DNA of 64,000 nucleotides, taken from positions 1 through 64,000 of the forward strand of contig PQWQ01000092.1 of NCBI GenBank assembly GCA_002943765.1, read 5' to 3'. This DNA comes from Psoroptes ovis. Taxonomy: Eukaryota > Arthropoda > Arachnida > Sarcoptiformes > Psoroptidae. The first letter of the stretch is position 1. Every line of letters begins with the position of its first letter. The notes under the pieces are model-generated. The model saw only the letters and a list, made by a program, of their open reading frames with translations. It made no database searches and had not been told where the DNA came from. Both the position numbers and the translations under genes were made by a program. Below, piece after piece: positions 20,440 to 31,823 of this stretch.

Positions 20440-22266
20440 ATGTTTCTGCTAAGAAGATTGATCATTAATGACAAACTAATGAAGAATGGCTATCAACATC
20501 ATCGGAAAATAGCCCGAAGAAAATTATCGGCATCCCTGTCGCAAAAAATTGAAGATCGTAAATTGACCCGTTTGGCCATTTTACGTAATGCAATCAATGA
20601 AATTTTTGCCGAATACTCACAGGTCAATAATAATGATTTTGATTGGGCTGAAGTCCGTAAAAAATTATATGAACGTAATCTACATTTTCCAACAAATTTT
20701 GAATTCATATTGTTATCAGCATTCGATGTGAATAATATTCAATCATTTAATAATGATGAACAACAACAATTCGAAATGAATCCCGATCTATTCCAAGCAA
20801 TCACGGATTTTGTTTTCAAATCCAATGCATTGAAATCGAATAAAATTGCATCCATTCGATTTTGTTTGTTTCTAAGTCAATATCCTCATCTATTATCTGA
20901 CGAACAGTTGAATTTTATTCGTCAAATTGCTTTGTCTGTTGCCGCCGATCAAGCTCAAATAAGACCAGTGATAATTGACATTGTCACAGCTCTTGCACAT
21001 TCATCCGCTGATAATTGTAAATTGGCATATAAATTATTACCCAAATTGTTGCTGTCATCCACACAAACAACATCTGAATCAGACATGAGTTTACGATTAG
21101 ATCTGGTCAAAATTTTGTTCAATTCACTGATCGATCATGGTTTAACCAATGAATTATTATCATTTCTAAGTGAAAATAGCCGTTACATTGATGATATCGA
21201 TCTTTGTACAATGAAAAAATTGATCACTTTGATTGGTCGAACTCGTATTGGTCGAAAATTTTCCCGAGAAAATTTGCTCCAAATGATTGAATATATTGGT
21301 GATCTCCATACACCAATACTCGGCGATGATATGCCGATATTCATTGATAAAATTCTTAAACAAAAATTAAAATATGAAAACATTCACAAGGTACATATCG
21401 ATCCCGGTGATGGTATTTGTCCTTGTTGTGGGCATCAACTGACAGGAATGAATGAACACGAATTCGACCAGCTAAAACAACATTTTAAATCAATAATTTT
21501 CAATGCAAATGATCAATATATGATGGACAATTTGACTGAATATCATTTACAGCTGTTGGATTTTGAACGTAAAATTCAATCCGATTCAAATGCCGCCGAT
21601 GATGATGAACCAAAATTTGATTTAATAATCGATGGTCTTAATGTTAGTTATCGGCGATCAAAATCAATTGTCGAAGATAAAACTGGCTTGAGAACATATG
21701 CAAAAGTATATAAAGTAAAAGATATTGATAATCAAATCGTTACACTCATTGAACATAATCAACTAATGTATCGTTATCGACGAATATTATTGATTGGTCG
21801 TGAACATATGAAAACATGGTTTCAATTGAAACGAATGTGTTCACGTCATAAAAATGTCATTGATTTATGTCTGTTATTAGATCGAACACGTGATGATAAT
21901 TATATTCTTTATGCAGCCATTCAACATCCAAAAACAATGATTTTATCCTCGGATCATTTTAAAGATCATCGAAATAAATTCAATGAATGGTATCGTTATG
22001 GACCACCGACAACAACTGGACTGAACAATGAAAACCACTGCAAACCTAATCTCGGATTATTGTTTAAAAGATGGCTAAAATCGCGACAAATACGCATTGA
22101 ACAAGGTTCAATGCGTCTTCGATATCCGAATTGTTTCGATGTTAAAATTCACTCGCATCGATCCAATGAAATGGCCTGGCCAATTTTACATGTACCATTT
22201 GTAATTGTACCTGATCAATTTAATAATGATGATCATGAAATTGAATGGATTTGTGCCAAATTATGA
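20440..22266 (+). CDS. PRORP: Mitochondrial ribonuclease P catalytic subunit (PRORP/MRPP3)
   Basis: A single-exon 608-aa protein. The start (N-terminus MFLLRRLIINDK) is basic and amphipathic, as a mitochondrial presequence should be. Residues about 60-300 form a helical PPR-like region. The central zinc-binding part has CPCCGHQL near residue 327, and the conserved C-terminal WPILHVPF plus EWIC supplies the distal ligands. The NYN metallonuclease domain has its acidic residues in DLIIDGLNVSY (about 392), LDRTRDDNY (about 480) and SSDHFKDH (about 503). The family cuts 5' leaders from mitochondrial tRNAs together with MRPP1/MRPP2. All catalytic aspartates appear present. It ends 83 bp from the convergent SSR3 gene. 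Confidence 0.93.
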   Translation: MFLLRRLIINDKLMKNGYQHHRKIARRKLSASLSQKIEDRKLTRLAILRNAINEIFAEYSQVNNNDFDWAEVRKKLYERNLHFPTNFEFILLSAFDVNNIQSFNNDEQQQFEMNPDLFQAITDFVFKSNALKSNKIASIRFCLFLSQYPHLLSDEQLNFIRQIALSVAADQAQIRPVIIDIVTALAHSSADNCKLAYKLLPKLLLSSTQTTSESDMSLRLDLVKILFNSLIDHGLTNELLSFLSENSRYIDDIDLCTMKKLITLIGRTRIGRKFSRENLLQMIEYIGDLHTPILGDDMPIFIDKILKQKLKYENIHKVHIDPGDGICPCCGHQLTGMNEHEFDQLKQHFKSIIFNANDQYMMDNLTEYHLQLLDFERKIQSDSNAADDDEPKFDLIIDGLNVSYRRSKSIVEDKTGLRTYAKVYKVKDIDNQIVTLIEHNQLMYRYRRILLIGREHMKTWFQLKRMCSRHKNVIDLCLLLDRTRDDNYILYAAIQHPKTMILSSDHFKDHRNKFNEWYRYGPPTTTGLNNENHCKPNLGLLFKRWLKSRQIRIEQGSMRLRYPNCFDVKIHSHRSNEMAWPILHVPFVIVPDQFNNDDHEIEWICAKL

Positions 22267-22349
22267 CCATTTGAAATTATTGGAATTTTATTAATTTTCA
22301 TTCGAAGAATTGAAAATGTATTTGTTTGTGTTTGATTTGATTCGATTTA

Positions 22350-22969
22350 TTATTTGGTTCCAGTCGATAGCAATGCAACAACGGCACCGGAACCAACGAC
22401 CGAAAGTAAATAATTCAATGTTGGACTAAATGAACGGAATATGTAGAATGATGCAATGATGACCAATGTATAGAATATGGCATTATTATAGAAAATTGAA
22501 TAGGTTGTAGCCTCAAAATCGGCCACAACATTCTTTTTCCACAAGATTCGTTCATCTTTTTCTTTTTTATTCATCATCGATTGTTGTTGATGTTGTTGAC
22601 CGGCCAACGATTGCAACACTTCTTTAGCTACAGCATCTTCACGTTTTTGAGCAATTTTATGTTTGAGTACAAATTTAACATTGTTATAACCGAATGCCAC
22701 CAACCATGTATTGATCAATGATCCAACCAAGAACAGAATCCAATATGATTCCAATTCTAGCTGATAGATTCGAAGATATAGCCCTGAGAATTGGAATTAA
22801 GGAATTATTTCACATGGTTTCATTTGAATAAAAACTACTTACATAATGGTACAATCGATACGACCAATGCAATACCATAAAACATAATCATTGCTTTACG
22901 GCTAATTTTTCTTGAAAAATCTTGAAGCAGTAATTCTTCTTCACGTGTTAACATTTTTTTCGAAGTCAT
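22350..22969 (-). CDS. SSR3: Translocon-associated protein subunit gamma (TRAP-gamma)
   Basis: Two exons on the minus strand, 22843-22969 and 22350-22783, join in phase 1 across a 59-bp intron (GTAAGT...TCTCAG), giving 186 aa, the usual family length. The N-terminus has the characteristic EEELLLQDFSRKIS before the first membrane helix; WLYLRIYQLELESYW and a paired C-terminal hydrophobic hairpin follow. TRAP-gamma is a four-helix ER membrane protein of the complex that assists the Sec61 channel. A Gln/Met-rich stretch (QQHQQQSMMNKK) interrupts the conserved cytosolic loop. Its start faces the SDHB start 335 bp away. Confidence 0.93.
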
Positions 22970-23304
22970 TTTTGCGATTTTTCGGAACAGGTAATAACCC
23001 TTGGATAATCAAATTGCCAAAGAAAATATTCGTAAGATCAAAGACTTGAGAAACGATTGTTCAGCTTGCTGTTTTTTTGTACACGTTTACATGTGCCTTA
23101 CCTTAATCGGTTATTGATTCGACTATTTTTACACCACTGAGCAACTATTTCAACTCTTGTCGTTTTGTTGATTTCGTCATGAATTTTTTGTTTGTTTATT
23201 GTCAATGAAAGGTTAGATGATTTGTTCGAGAAAATTCGTAATAAAATTGAAAATTGAAGCTTAAAAAAATCAAATACCAAAATATTACTTGAACTAAATC
23301 GAAA
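22970..23304. promoter_or_regulatory. Divergent promoter region SSR3 / SDHB
   Basis: 335 bp separate the two opposed ATGs, so both promoters and 5' UTRs must fit here. No TATA box is placed with confidence; the arrangement suggests a shared bidirectional promoter (inference). Confidence 0.6.
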
Positions 23305-24482
23305 ATGTCTCTGATCAAAATGAATAATTTACGAAATGGTCAAAGTGTTTGCCGATTTCTATTACGACCATTGAATAATAATAATTTAGTAAGTCTCTTT
23401 GATTTGTTTGTTGATACCCTTGGTTTCATTTAATTTAATTTTTTTGTTAAAGATGCGTATTCAATTGACGCAAACATCCACAGTTGATTCACAATCAGCT
23501 GCAGCAACATCAGTCAATGAGCGGCCAAAACAAATGAAAACATTTACCATTTATCGATGGGTAAAGTTTTGTTTGTTGTAATTTAAAGAGTTGTATTTAA
23601 TTGACCTTATGTCCATTATAATTATACAGGATCCCGAAAAGCCTGGAATGAAACCTCATATGCAAAATTATGAAATTGATCTTAATGAGTAAGTGTTTGA
23701 CACTGTTGTTAATAAATGGGAAATTATTCAAATTGATTGGTACTTATTTATTATTCACTCATTAGATGTGGTCCTATGGTATTGGATGCATTGATCAAAA
23801 TCAAAAATGAAGAAGACCCAACGCTCACATTTCGACGATCATGTCGTGAAGGTATTTGTGGTTCTTGCGCTATGAACATTGATGGTTGCAATACTTTGGC
23901 TTGTATTGCTAAAATTAGTGATGTGGATAAAGTGACCAAAGTATTACCTTTGCCTCATATGTTTGTCGTCAAAGATTTGGTACCTGTAAGTTAATTGATT
24001 GCCCCGAGGAAAGAATTAGCGATTCTGACTATCGATTGTTATCTATTTTACAGGATTTGACACTATTCTATGAACAATATCGTTCAATACAACCGTATTT
24101 ACAGCGTAAAGACAATGTCCCGGTCGGTACTCGTCAAAATCTTCAATCAATCAAAGATCGAGAAAAATTAGACAGTCTTTATGAATGCATCCTTTGTGCT
24201 TGTTGTTCAACATCATGCCCTAGCTATTGGTGGAATCCAGACCGCTATCTTGGTCCAGCTGCATTGATGCAAGCATATCGATGGGTAATCGATTCCCGTG
24301 ATCAAGCAACCGAAGAACGATTGGAAAGATTGAAAGACCCTTTCTCGCTGTTTCGTTGTCATACAATCATGAATTGTACCCGAACATGTCCAAAACATTT
24401 GAATCCAGGTCGAGCTATTGGTGAATTGAAAAAGCTGACATCGGGTATGGCACAAAAACCAGCTCCAGAAATGTCAGCTTAG
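23305..24482 (+). CDS. SDHB: Succinate dehydrogenase iron-sulfur subunit, mitochondrial
   Basis: Five exons: 23305-23388, 23453-23560, 23630-23688, 23766-23985 and 24054-24482 (299 aa), all joins in frame with 64-77-bp introns. The N-terminus is an Arg/Asn-rich mitochondrial presequence. The 2Fe-2S domain has SCREGICGSCAMNI and the fourth ligand in NTLAC (Cys 110, 115, 118, 130). The C-terminal domain has CILCACCSTSCPSYWW and NCTRTCPKHLNPG for the 4Fe-4S and 3Fe-4S clusters. The protein carries electrons from succinate oxidation to ubiquinone in complex II. An extra Cys (125, DGCNTLAC) replaces the usual Gly. A poly(A) signal AATAAA lies at 24649. Confidence 0.96.
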
Positions 24483-24727
24483 GATGATTCGATTCGATTA
24501 CTACCGACCACCAGTAGTCACCATAGGAAAAACAACAAGTAATATTATTTATTCATGGTTATTTTTGTGTTTGATTATTTTTGAACATTAGTGTTGCTGC
24601 CCCATTGATTCATGTTTGTTTTAAATGAATTTGACTGATTAATAAGGCAATAAAACACACAATTAATGTTTTCAATTCAATTTTATTCATTTGAAAAAAT
24701 TTAGTTCAAATCAAGCCACAAAATCAA

Positions 24728-25168
24728 TCATTTTTTATCTGAAGTTGTTGCGGCTGGTTTACTGCTTTTTTGTTGTGCTCGCAATACTTTAGCCACGATT
24801 TTTTCTTCTTCAATCAAAAATGCCCGTACGATACGTGATCGAACACATTGTGCACATTTTGTACCGCCATAAACACGTGTAACACTTTTACGACGTCTTG
24901 ATAATCGTGTTAATTCACGTGGTCGTGCATATGCGATTCCACGTAGTTTACATTTACAATCACCACATTTGGCTACGGAACCAGATTTTTTTGTGTACAA
25001 ATAAACCAACTTACCACCTGGCGTCTTTGAACTATTCGAAAAAATAAAATGAAATCAATCAAATCAATGAATTTCAACATTTTCAACCATTTTCAATTCT
25101 TACATTTTTCTTCGATTCGATTGTGTATTGTATGACAATCGTCTTCGGTAAGTTAATCTTTGTACCAT
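24728..25168 (-). CDS. RpL34: 60S ribosomal protein eL34
   Basis: Two minus-strand exons, 25104-25168 and 24728-25031, join in phase 2 across a 72-bp intron to 122 aa. The N-terminus VQRLTYRRRLSYNT and the following TPGGKLVYLYTKKSG are diagnostic. Cys pairs (KCGDCKCKLRG and KCAQCVRS) form the zinc-binding part. It belongs to the large ribosomal subunit. It is convergent with SDHB (245 bp) with a minus-strand AATAAA at 24682-24687, so the two 3' ends nearly overlap. Confidence 0.96.
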
Positions 25169-25422
25169 TTTTTTGATTATTTTATTGAGACTTGATCCAA
25201 AAAATATCAGTCGAAATCTGAATGAATCTGAATGTAATTAACACTCACACAAACAAACAAACTCAAAAAAAGGAAATACTCAGAGCTTCAATAAAAAAAC
25301 CACGTGTACTGCGATTGTTCCCGTTCATAAATACCAGTACGGTTGAAATTGGCTCATTTGTGTATTTTTTTTTTCGCCAATGTTTTTGTTTATTGTTTTG
25401 TAATTTGAAAATTGTTTGAAAA
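25169..25422. promoter_or_regulatory. Divergent promoter region RpL34 / mago
   Basis: 254 bp between the two opposed start codons must hold both promoters. It includes AACCACGTGTACTGCG, an E-box-like CACGTG at about 25302. Sharing of elements is inference. Confidence 0.6.
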
Positions 25423-25881
25423 ATGTCATCAAGTCATTCGCAATCAAGAAATTTTTACCTACGATATTATGTTGGACACAAAGGTAAATTTGGTCATGAA
25501 TTTTTGGAATTTGAATTTCGACCTGATGGTAAACTTCGTTATGCAAACAATTCAAATTATAAAAATGATACGATGATACGTAAAGAAGCATATGTTTCGC
25601 GTGCTGTCATGGAAGAATTACGACGAATAATTGAAGATTCAGAAATAATGAGCGAAGATGATGCCGTATGGCCAACACCAGATCGTGTTGGACGTCAAGA
25701 ATTAGAAATCGTTAATGGTGATGAACATATTAGTTTTACAACTAGTAAAATTGGTTCGCTGGCCGATGTACAAGAAAGTCGTGATCCCGAAGGTTTACGT
25801 TGTTTCTATTATTTGGTTCAAGATCTTAAATGTCTGGTTTTCTCATTGATTGGTCTACATTTTAAAATTAAACCCATATAA
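25423..25881 (+). CDS. mago: Mago nashi, exon-junction-complex core
   Basis: A single-exon 152-aa protein matching the family over its full length: FYLRYYVGHKGKFGHEFLEFEFRPDG in the first third (a beta sheet), then AYVSRAVMEELRRIIEDSEI and ending LVFSLIGLHFKIKPI. With Y14 it forms the heterodimer that locks eIF4A3 on spliced mRNA, and it is needed for mRNA localisation and decay. The extended N-terminal SSSHSQSR is a small addition compared with the usual 146-147 residues. No intron disrupts it, unlike most neighbours. Confidence 0.97.
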   Translation: MSSSHSQSRNFYLRYYVGHKGKFGHEFLEFEFRPDGKLRYANNSNYKNDTMIRKEAYVSRAVMEELRRIIEDSEIMSEDDAVWPTPDRVGRQELEIVNGDEHISFTTSKIGSLADVQESRDPEGLRCFYYLVQDLKCLVFSLIGLHFKIKPI

Positions 25882-26118
25882 ACAATGATCTCATATTATT
25901 GTATCATCATCCATCTATCATTCATATTCATTCATTTTAAATTGATTTTGGCATTTTAGGCCAGTAATAATAATGGTCAACACTATCGATTGTGTAATTG
26001 TGGTATTTTTTCATTTTTAATTTAATAAATTCAAATATGAAAAAGCTTAAATAATAAAATTGATTCGAAAATGAATGAAACTAGAAAACAATGTAAAAGG
26101 GTTAGAAAGGTTCATAGG

Positions 26119-27585
26119 TCAAGTTTCCCAACGAAAAATGAAAATTTCTCTGCCAGTCAAATATTTGAATATAAGAAATGGATAAAGAAACCATAACGTT
26201 ACGATTGAGCCTGCAATCCAATCAAATATGGCATTACAAATACGAAATTTCAATGATCGTGGCCGATCAAAATGTGCCGGTATACCTTTACGGCGTACAA
26301 TGCCCATCACCACTCGTGGTGATGCTTTTTTACAATCATATGTAAGGCCAAGAATTTGTGTCACATGAATAAAATGACTGATTGGATCGAAATATTCCCA
26401 ATATTCTTTTTCATTCGAACGATAATCATATGGAAATACGTGATGATAATTATGATTACCTTCGCCCATTGATAAATAATTAATGATACGATTATCAGCT
26501 GGACGAATACGAAAATCATATGGCCGATATCCATAATGATGGGCGACTGAATTGACACAAAACAATAAATGTAATACGACTGTAGTACGAATAATGCTAA
26601 TCACCATGAATGCAGTCAAAGGGTTTTCATTCCATAGTAACCATGGTAAAACTGTCGGTAGTATCATATTAATAAAAATGAATAATGGTACATAATATTT
26701 ATGCTGAAAACGAATCAATGGGTCATTCCATAAATCGGATACATCGAATTTTTTACCCATCGCAATGACAATCGGTGATTTTTTCCATAACCACCATCCA
26801 ACATGTGCATGAAATAGCCCTCGAGCCGGATTTTTTGGATCAGCTTCAGTATCGGAATATTTATGATGATTACGATGATCGCGTGCATAAGAAAATATGC
26901 TTCCATTCATTGTCATTGTTTGTAACAGCATCAACGCTAATCTTAGTATTGGTTTAGCTTTGAATGATCGATGAGCCCAATAACGATGTGCACCGACTGA
27001 CATTCCCATACCGGATAAATAACCGAATAAAATGGCCAAAGCAGCTGTCCAAAATTTTACCGGATACACTGCCGCATGATAACAAGCATATACATAAGTC
27101 AAATGTAAAGCGGTCAAATAGAATATATTATTCCATTTTAATCGACTTGCAATATGACATATTTTTTGCCATCGATTTTTCACTACAAATTCGGGCACCG
27201 GTACATAATCCAATCGGCCTGGACATGGTGGATTAGCTTTGATTAATTTATCAGCGTTGATTATGTTGTTATCATTATTATTGTTTGTGGTGATCATTAT
27301 CGAAGCCAATTCACGATTCAATTCAACATTGGTGAGTTTTGGTTCACCAGGTATTGAACAATATAATTCAATATTCTTATCAATTTCTTTTAAATTATCA
27401 TCTTTGATTATCGATTGTTGTTGTTGTGTATCGATTCGATTATTATGATCCATTATGGATTTATTGTTGTTGATATTATCATTATTATTATTATTCAAAT
27501 CGATGGCAGGTTGTTGACCACCACCATCACCGTAATCATCATTGTTTTCTGTATTGATCGATGTTGTTGTCGATGTTAATGTCAT
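26119..27585 (-). CDS. Acyl-CoA delta-9 desaturase
   Basis: 488 aa from the preferred ATG at 27585, preceded by AACAAT. The frame stays open to another ATG at 27672, but CTTCTTCCAG at 27644-27653 looks like a splice acceptor just after it, so the extra 29 residues are probably not coding. The three histidine boxes of membrane desaturases are present: HRYWAHRSF, HRNHHKYSD and GNHNYHHVFPYDY, with SVAHHYGYRPYD. Four hydrophobic segments surround them. The enzyme inserts the first double bond in stearoyl/palmitoyl-CoA at the ER with cytochrome b5. An Asn/Asp/Gln-rich extension of roughly 130 residues precedes the conserved domain, well beyond the usual insect length. Confidence 0.93.
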   Translation of the reverse strand: MTLTSTTTSINTENNDDYGDGGGQQPAIDLNNNNNDNINNNKSIMDHNNRIDTQQQQSIIKDDNLKEIDKNIELYCSIPGEPKLTNVELNRELASIMITTNNNNDNNIINADKLIKANPPCPGRLDYVPVPEFVVKNRWQKICHIASRLKWNNIFYLTALHLTYVYACYHAAVYPVKFWTAALAILFGYLSGMGMSVGAHRYWAHRSFKAKPILRLALMLLQTMTMNGSIFSYARDHRNHHKYSDTEADPKNPARGLFHAHVGWWLWKKSPIVIAMGKKFDVSDLWNDPLIRFQHKYYVPLFIFINMILPTVLPWLLWNENPLTAFMVISIIRTTVVLHLLFCVNSVAHHYGYRPYDFRIRPADNRIINYLSMGEGNHNYHHVFPYDYRSNEKEYWEYFDPISHFIHVTQILGLTYDCKKASPRVVMGIVRRKGIPAHFDRPRSLKFRICNAIFDWIAGSIVTLWFLYPFLIFKYLTGREIFIFRWET

Positions 27586-29274
27586 ATTGTTTTGTTTATT
27601 TTTGTTGATTGAATCTATTCGAATCAGTATGTATGTATGTTCTCTGGAAGAAGAATGATTTGTTGATAACAAATTGAAACGATATTAAACAACATTGATT
27701 AAAGACGAACGAATAAATGAATAAATGAACAAATTGCAAAATAATGGTTGAATATATATATAAGATATATTTCGATAGATTGTAATGGTGATATTGATTA
27801 GTATTTTGAACAAATGTACGTAGAAATGTACGTAGAAATATTCTCTTTGATCAAATCATTTGTGGAAATGGGAAATCATTGGGGAAATTGAACGAATATC
27901 TTCAAGGGATTCTTTCATCTGCTTCCAACAAAATTCAACAAAAAATTCAACGCCTTTTCATCGTATTACGACGACCAAGTGACTTTGTTCAATCATCGAA
28001 TTACATCATTCATTGATTCATTGATCAATAATCTAATTGGCATTATTGTCGATCATCGATAATTAAATACACACAGCTTTGCTTCGATACAAATTTCATT
28101 GATTTGATTTTGCTTTGCTTTGTATATTGTCATTGGAATCAATGTCAAATGTAGATGGACTTATTCACTCACTTACACTGACAAACGTAAATAAACATCC
28201 ATGGTGATCCAGTTGCGAATTAATCAGTTGCAATGTAAAGTTGGATCACAATTAATAACTAAATAATTACAGAACTAAATGTTCAATAAAAATGTTCAAT
28301 TTAATGATTATTTGAACATGTATTAATAGTATCGACAATGTATTGAATTGAATTTGAATTTGAATTTGAATGGAACAATTTGACTTTGGGCGCTCCATTC
28401 AACAGGCGAAACCTTGATATATTTGTGTGCGCATTCTGAAAGAGGTCTTTCAAATCAAAATTTGATTCGTCATTTTTCATGATTAAAAATTTATTTATTA
28501 AGCAGATTTAATTTGTTTATCAGTTGTGAATTGATGATGATGATGTTATTGAAAATAAATAAATGTATCATTGGTTGATATATCTTTTGAATATTATTTT
28601 GTTGTGCATATGAATTTTTCAATTTATTATTAACAACTAAATAATCAGAAGAAAATAATCAATTCAATGTTGTTATCGTGCTATCGTTTTCACCTTGAAA
28701 ATTATTTATTTATGAATATCGCTAAAGGCTAATACTATCTTTCAATTTGGTGGCTTTCATATTATCGCATTCATTTTTGACAAATTTCTACAAGAAATAT
28801 CAATATTCTCATAATCAAAAATGTATCACATGAAAAATCGATTTAATTTTGCTTAAATTACCCCTTTATATTGTCTACCCCATTCCATTGATGAAGGAGC
28901 ACCGGAACATCAATAATACTGCACTATTGCACCAAATCGAATAAATTGAACTCCTTGAATTGTATTGACCTTGGTATTTTTGTTCACTTCTTCAATTCAT
29001 TTGTTTTGATTAATTAATTAATTAATTAATTAATCACGTTTTCGATAAATCACTACTTGTTTAATGGACTGATGTACATTGAATCAATGTGTACTCATTG
29101 ATTGCATCAAAAAAAAAATGTGAAAAAAAGCAAAATATTGAATCATTACAAATTGAAGATTTAATATTTGAATTCTGTTTTGCGCATCACATAAACATTG
29201 AAAAATGTACAAAAAAATAATGAAAAAAAATTAATAAACAACTTCTTATTTCGAAGGATAATATCTCACATTTC
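27586..29274. other. Intergenic, upstream of desaturase
   Basis: The first part is the probable 5' UTR, with a splice acceptor at 27644. The rest is AT-rich unique DNA with no supportable gene, ending at the second satellite patch. Confidence 0.6.
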
Positions 29275-29518
29275 TATGGCTATGCTATGGCTATAGCTTT
29301 CTATGCTATGACTTTCTATGGCTATGGCTATGGCTATGGCTATAGCTTTCTATGCTATGACTTTCTATGGCTATGGCTATAGCTTTCTATGCTATGGCTA
29401 TGGCTATAGCTTTCTATGCTATTGTTATGACTATGACTTTCTATGCTATGGCTATAGCTTTCTATGCTATGTCTATGACTATGACTATAGCTTTCTATGC
29501 TATGACTATGGCTATGGA
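29275..29518. repeat. Second CTATG satellite patch
   Basis: About 245 bp of TATGGCTATAGCTTTCTATG-type monomers, the same vocabulary as the array at the left end but without a fixed higher-order period. It ends abruptly at GATAGATGGCGAG. Confidence 0.93.
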
Positions 29519-29671
29519 TAGATGGCGAGACATGACTCTGAAAAATTTAAATCCATGCTGTATTAAAAATTGAACTTGACACCAGCCACTACAATGGCAA
29601 AACAGCAATCAGTCATTGGTCTTATTTTAGTCTTATTTGGTCTTATAGTCTTATTTTTTTCAAAAATTTTG

Positions 29672-29988
29672 GAGTTACGACTCTCCGGCATTTCACAGTC
29701 ATGAGTTGCTATTGAATTAACTGAGAAATTTTTCGAGGAATTTTTCCCTCATTTGATAGCTCATGACGTACCAATATGTTTTGACGTACAATGCCAAGAC
29801 ATCTTTATGACGTAGTAATACGTCATTTTTATGCTTGATTTCAAAGTATGCCGGCTATATTGTGCCAAAACATTAATTCTCTGCCGGCTCTTGGAGCCAA
29901 TCATGCTCCAAACGCCGGTGACGTAGTAAAACGTTCAAACATTTTAATCAATGAATGCCGCTGACGTATCACTACGTCAAAAATTTTC
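29672..29988. repeat. TGACGTA repeat family, copy A
   Basis: About 317 bp, matching copy B at 35508-35825 throughout: GAGTTAC start, GAATTAACTGAG, CAAAGTATGCCGGCTAT, TGCCGGCT, AACGCCGGT and AATGCCGCTGACGTAT. It contains TGACGTAGTAATACGTCA (29808-29825) and, near the right end, TGACGTATCACTACGTCA (29962-29979). Confidence 0.8.
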
Positions 29989-30540
29989 TACAAATTTACA
30001 CGAAGTAAATTACAATTTCATTAATCAAATTCATTGGTTTCTCTGCCGAATTCTAATGGCAAGTACATCATGTTTAAACAAAAAAATTTTTGAATACTAA
30101 TTTATTCTCATTTGAGCCACATCATAGATCAATGGGACTATTTTGAAGAATAATTGTGATTCAAATTCAATATCGATTTCGATAATGAAGATAAATACAA
30201 AACAAATAAAGACAAATTTGTAATTAATTCCTTTTACTGAAATTTGATCAATCACTGATTGTTGTGTTTTCATTTTTAATTGTGAATATCAAAATCATTA
30301 TAATTAGTATTTAGTGTTCAAACAAAAAAACTTGTTGATCAATCAATCAATCAATCTATTGCGCAATTTAAACGATCAAGTACACGGGAAAAAAGAGAAA
30401 TTGATGATTATTGATCGATAATGAAATCAATTTGAATTTGTACCAACCAAAAGCAGCAATTGTTTATTATTTACCATAAGAAAAGATACTTAATCAATCT
30501 TTTTCAATTAATCGAATATACAATGAAAATATAAACAATT

Positions 30541-30626
30541 ATTAGGCTGTCCAATAAGTTTTTGCCGATTTTCTTCCATGATTCTCTAAGATATAATCGG
30601 TCAAAAACTTTTAGGACAACCAAATA
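30541..30626. mobile_element. Mariner-end palindrome, copy 7
   Basis: TTAGGCTGTCCAATAAGTTT ... AAAAACTTTTAGGACAACCAAA. The arms carry several private mismatches, so this is an older copy. Confidence 0.75.
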
Positions 30627-31670
30627 TTAATGCATAAAATGGCCATTTATAATTAATTTGTTTCAATGACAATTTTAATAATAATAATAATAATAATAAT
30701 AATCAATTCCTTATTCCTCAAGATTGGACTTGTTTTTTTTATTATTTTCGAAAATAATAATAAAAACAATTGATGATTTAACAATTCAATTCAATTCAAT
30801 TGAACAAACATAATGTCAAATTATTATTATTATTATTATCATTATCGATAATCATCAATCGCAGATAATCATCGTGTCAGCAACAGAATTGAATATATAT
30901 ATTATTCAATTATTCCAAGTTTTATTTTATTTCATATCATTTATTACGTTTGTTTTTGGTCAAATTTAAAGATTAAATATTATTTTGTAAATATGTCCAA
31001 ATGGTATCATTCAATGAAGATGAATTCTCAAAGGAACAATACAAATGTAAAAAATGCAAAAAACAAAAACATGAGATTTCAATTTGTAAACATAAGAAAT
31101 ATATATATGAAAATGTACGCGAATACATAAGAATTATGTTAAGAATTGTCTTAACTTTTGAATTGTCTTGGCAAATATTATTAAGGTTTATGTGTAACAA
31201 ACAAACAAACAAACAAACGAAAAATAAATCCATGTAATTGCCCGTAAACATTATTCAAATCAAATTATGTTGAATATATGCTGTTGAATAAAGCCTCGTC
31301 AAATTCAAAATGAGATTATCAATGGTTTAAACCATTGAAAATGTCGTAAAGATTATGCCCGATCATCATGTATTATCATCATCATCATCATTCGTATGAT
31401 TATAACTTTACAATTATTTAATTTTTCGATTCAATGAAAAAAAAAACATGAAAAAATTGAAAACACATAAATGACATAATGACAAAAGGTATATGTGTGC
31501 ACATATATGAATTTATTTATTTAATAATTGAATAAATACAAAAGATATAATTGAATAAATACAGTGAAATGCAAAATTTACAAGAATAGTCGTAATTCCA
31601 ATGGATAAGCAATAATAATATTATTATTGAAATCATGTTTGTTTGTTAGATTATTATTCCAAGAGTTTCA

Positions 31671-31823
31671 AGTTTTAATTCATAGTTTTAAAATTAATTT
31701 TCATAGTTTTAAAGTTGAATTTCGTAGTTTTGAATGCAATTTTAAATCGGTGAAATCACGAAATTTAGTTTTAAAACTATGAAAATTAATTTTAAAATCC
31801 CGAATTAAAACTTGAAACTTTGT
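31671..31823. mobile_element. Fold-back MITE, family 2, copy h
   Basis: GAGTTTCAAGTTTTAATTCA ... CCGAATTAAAACTTGAAACT. Internal ATTTCGTAGTTTTGAATGCA matches copies a and e. Confidence 0.8.

Noticed and set aside
26964..27448. Plus-strand frames opposite the desaturase
   Set aside because: They mirror the coding strand and show no independent evidence.
31001..31237. Lys/Cys-rich 78-codon frame
   Set aside because: AT-rich, no neighbours, no splice logic and no recognisable domain; better explained by chance.
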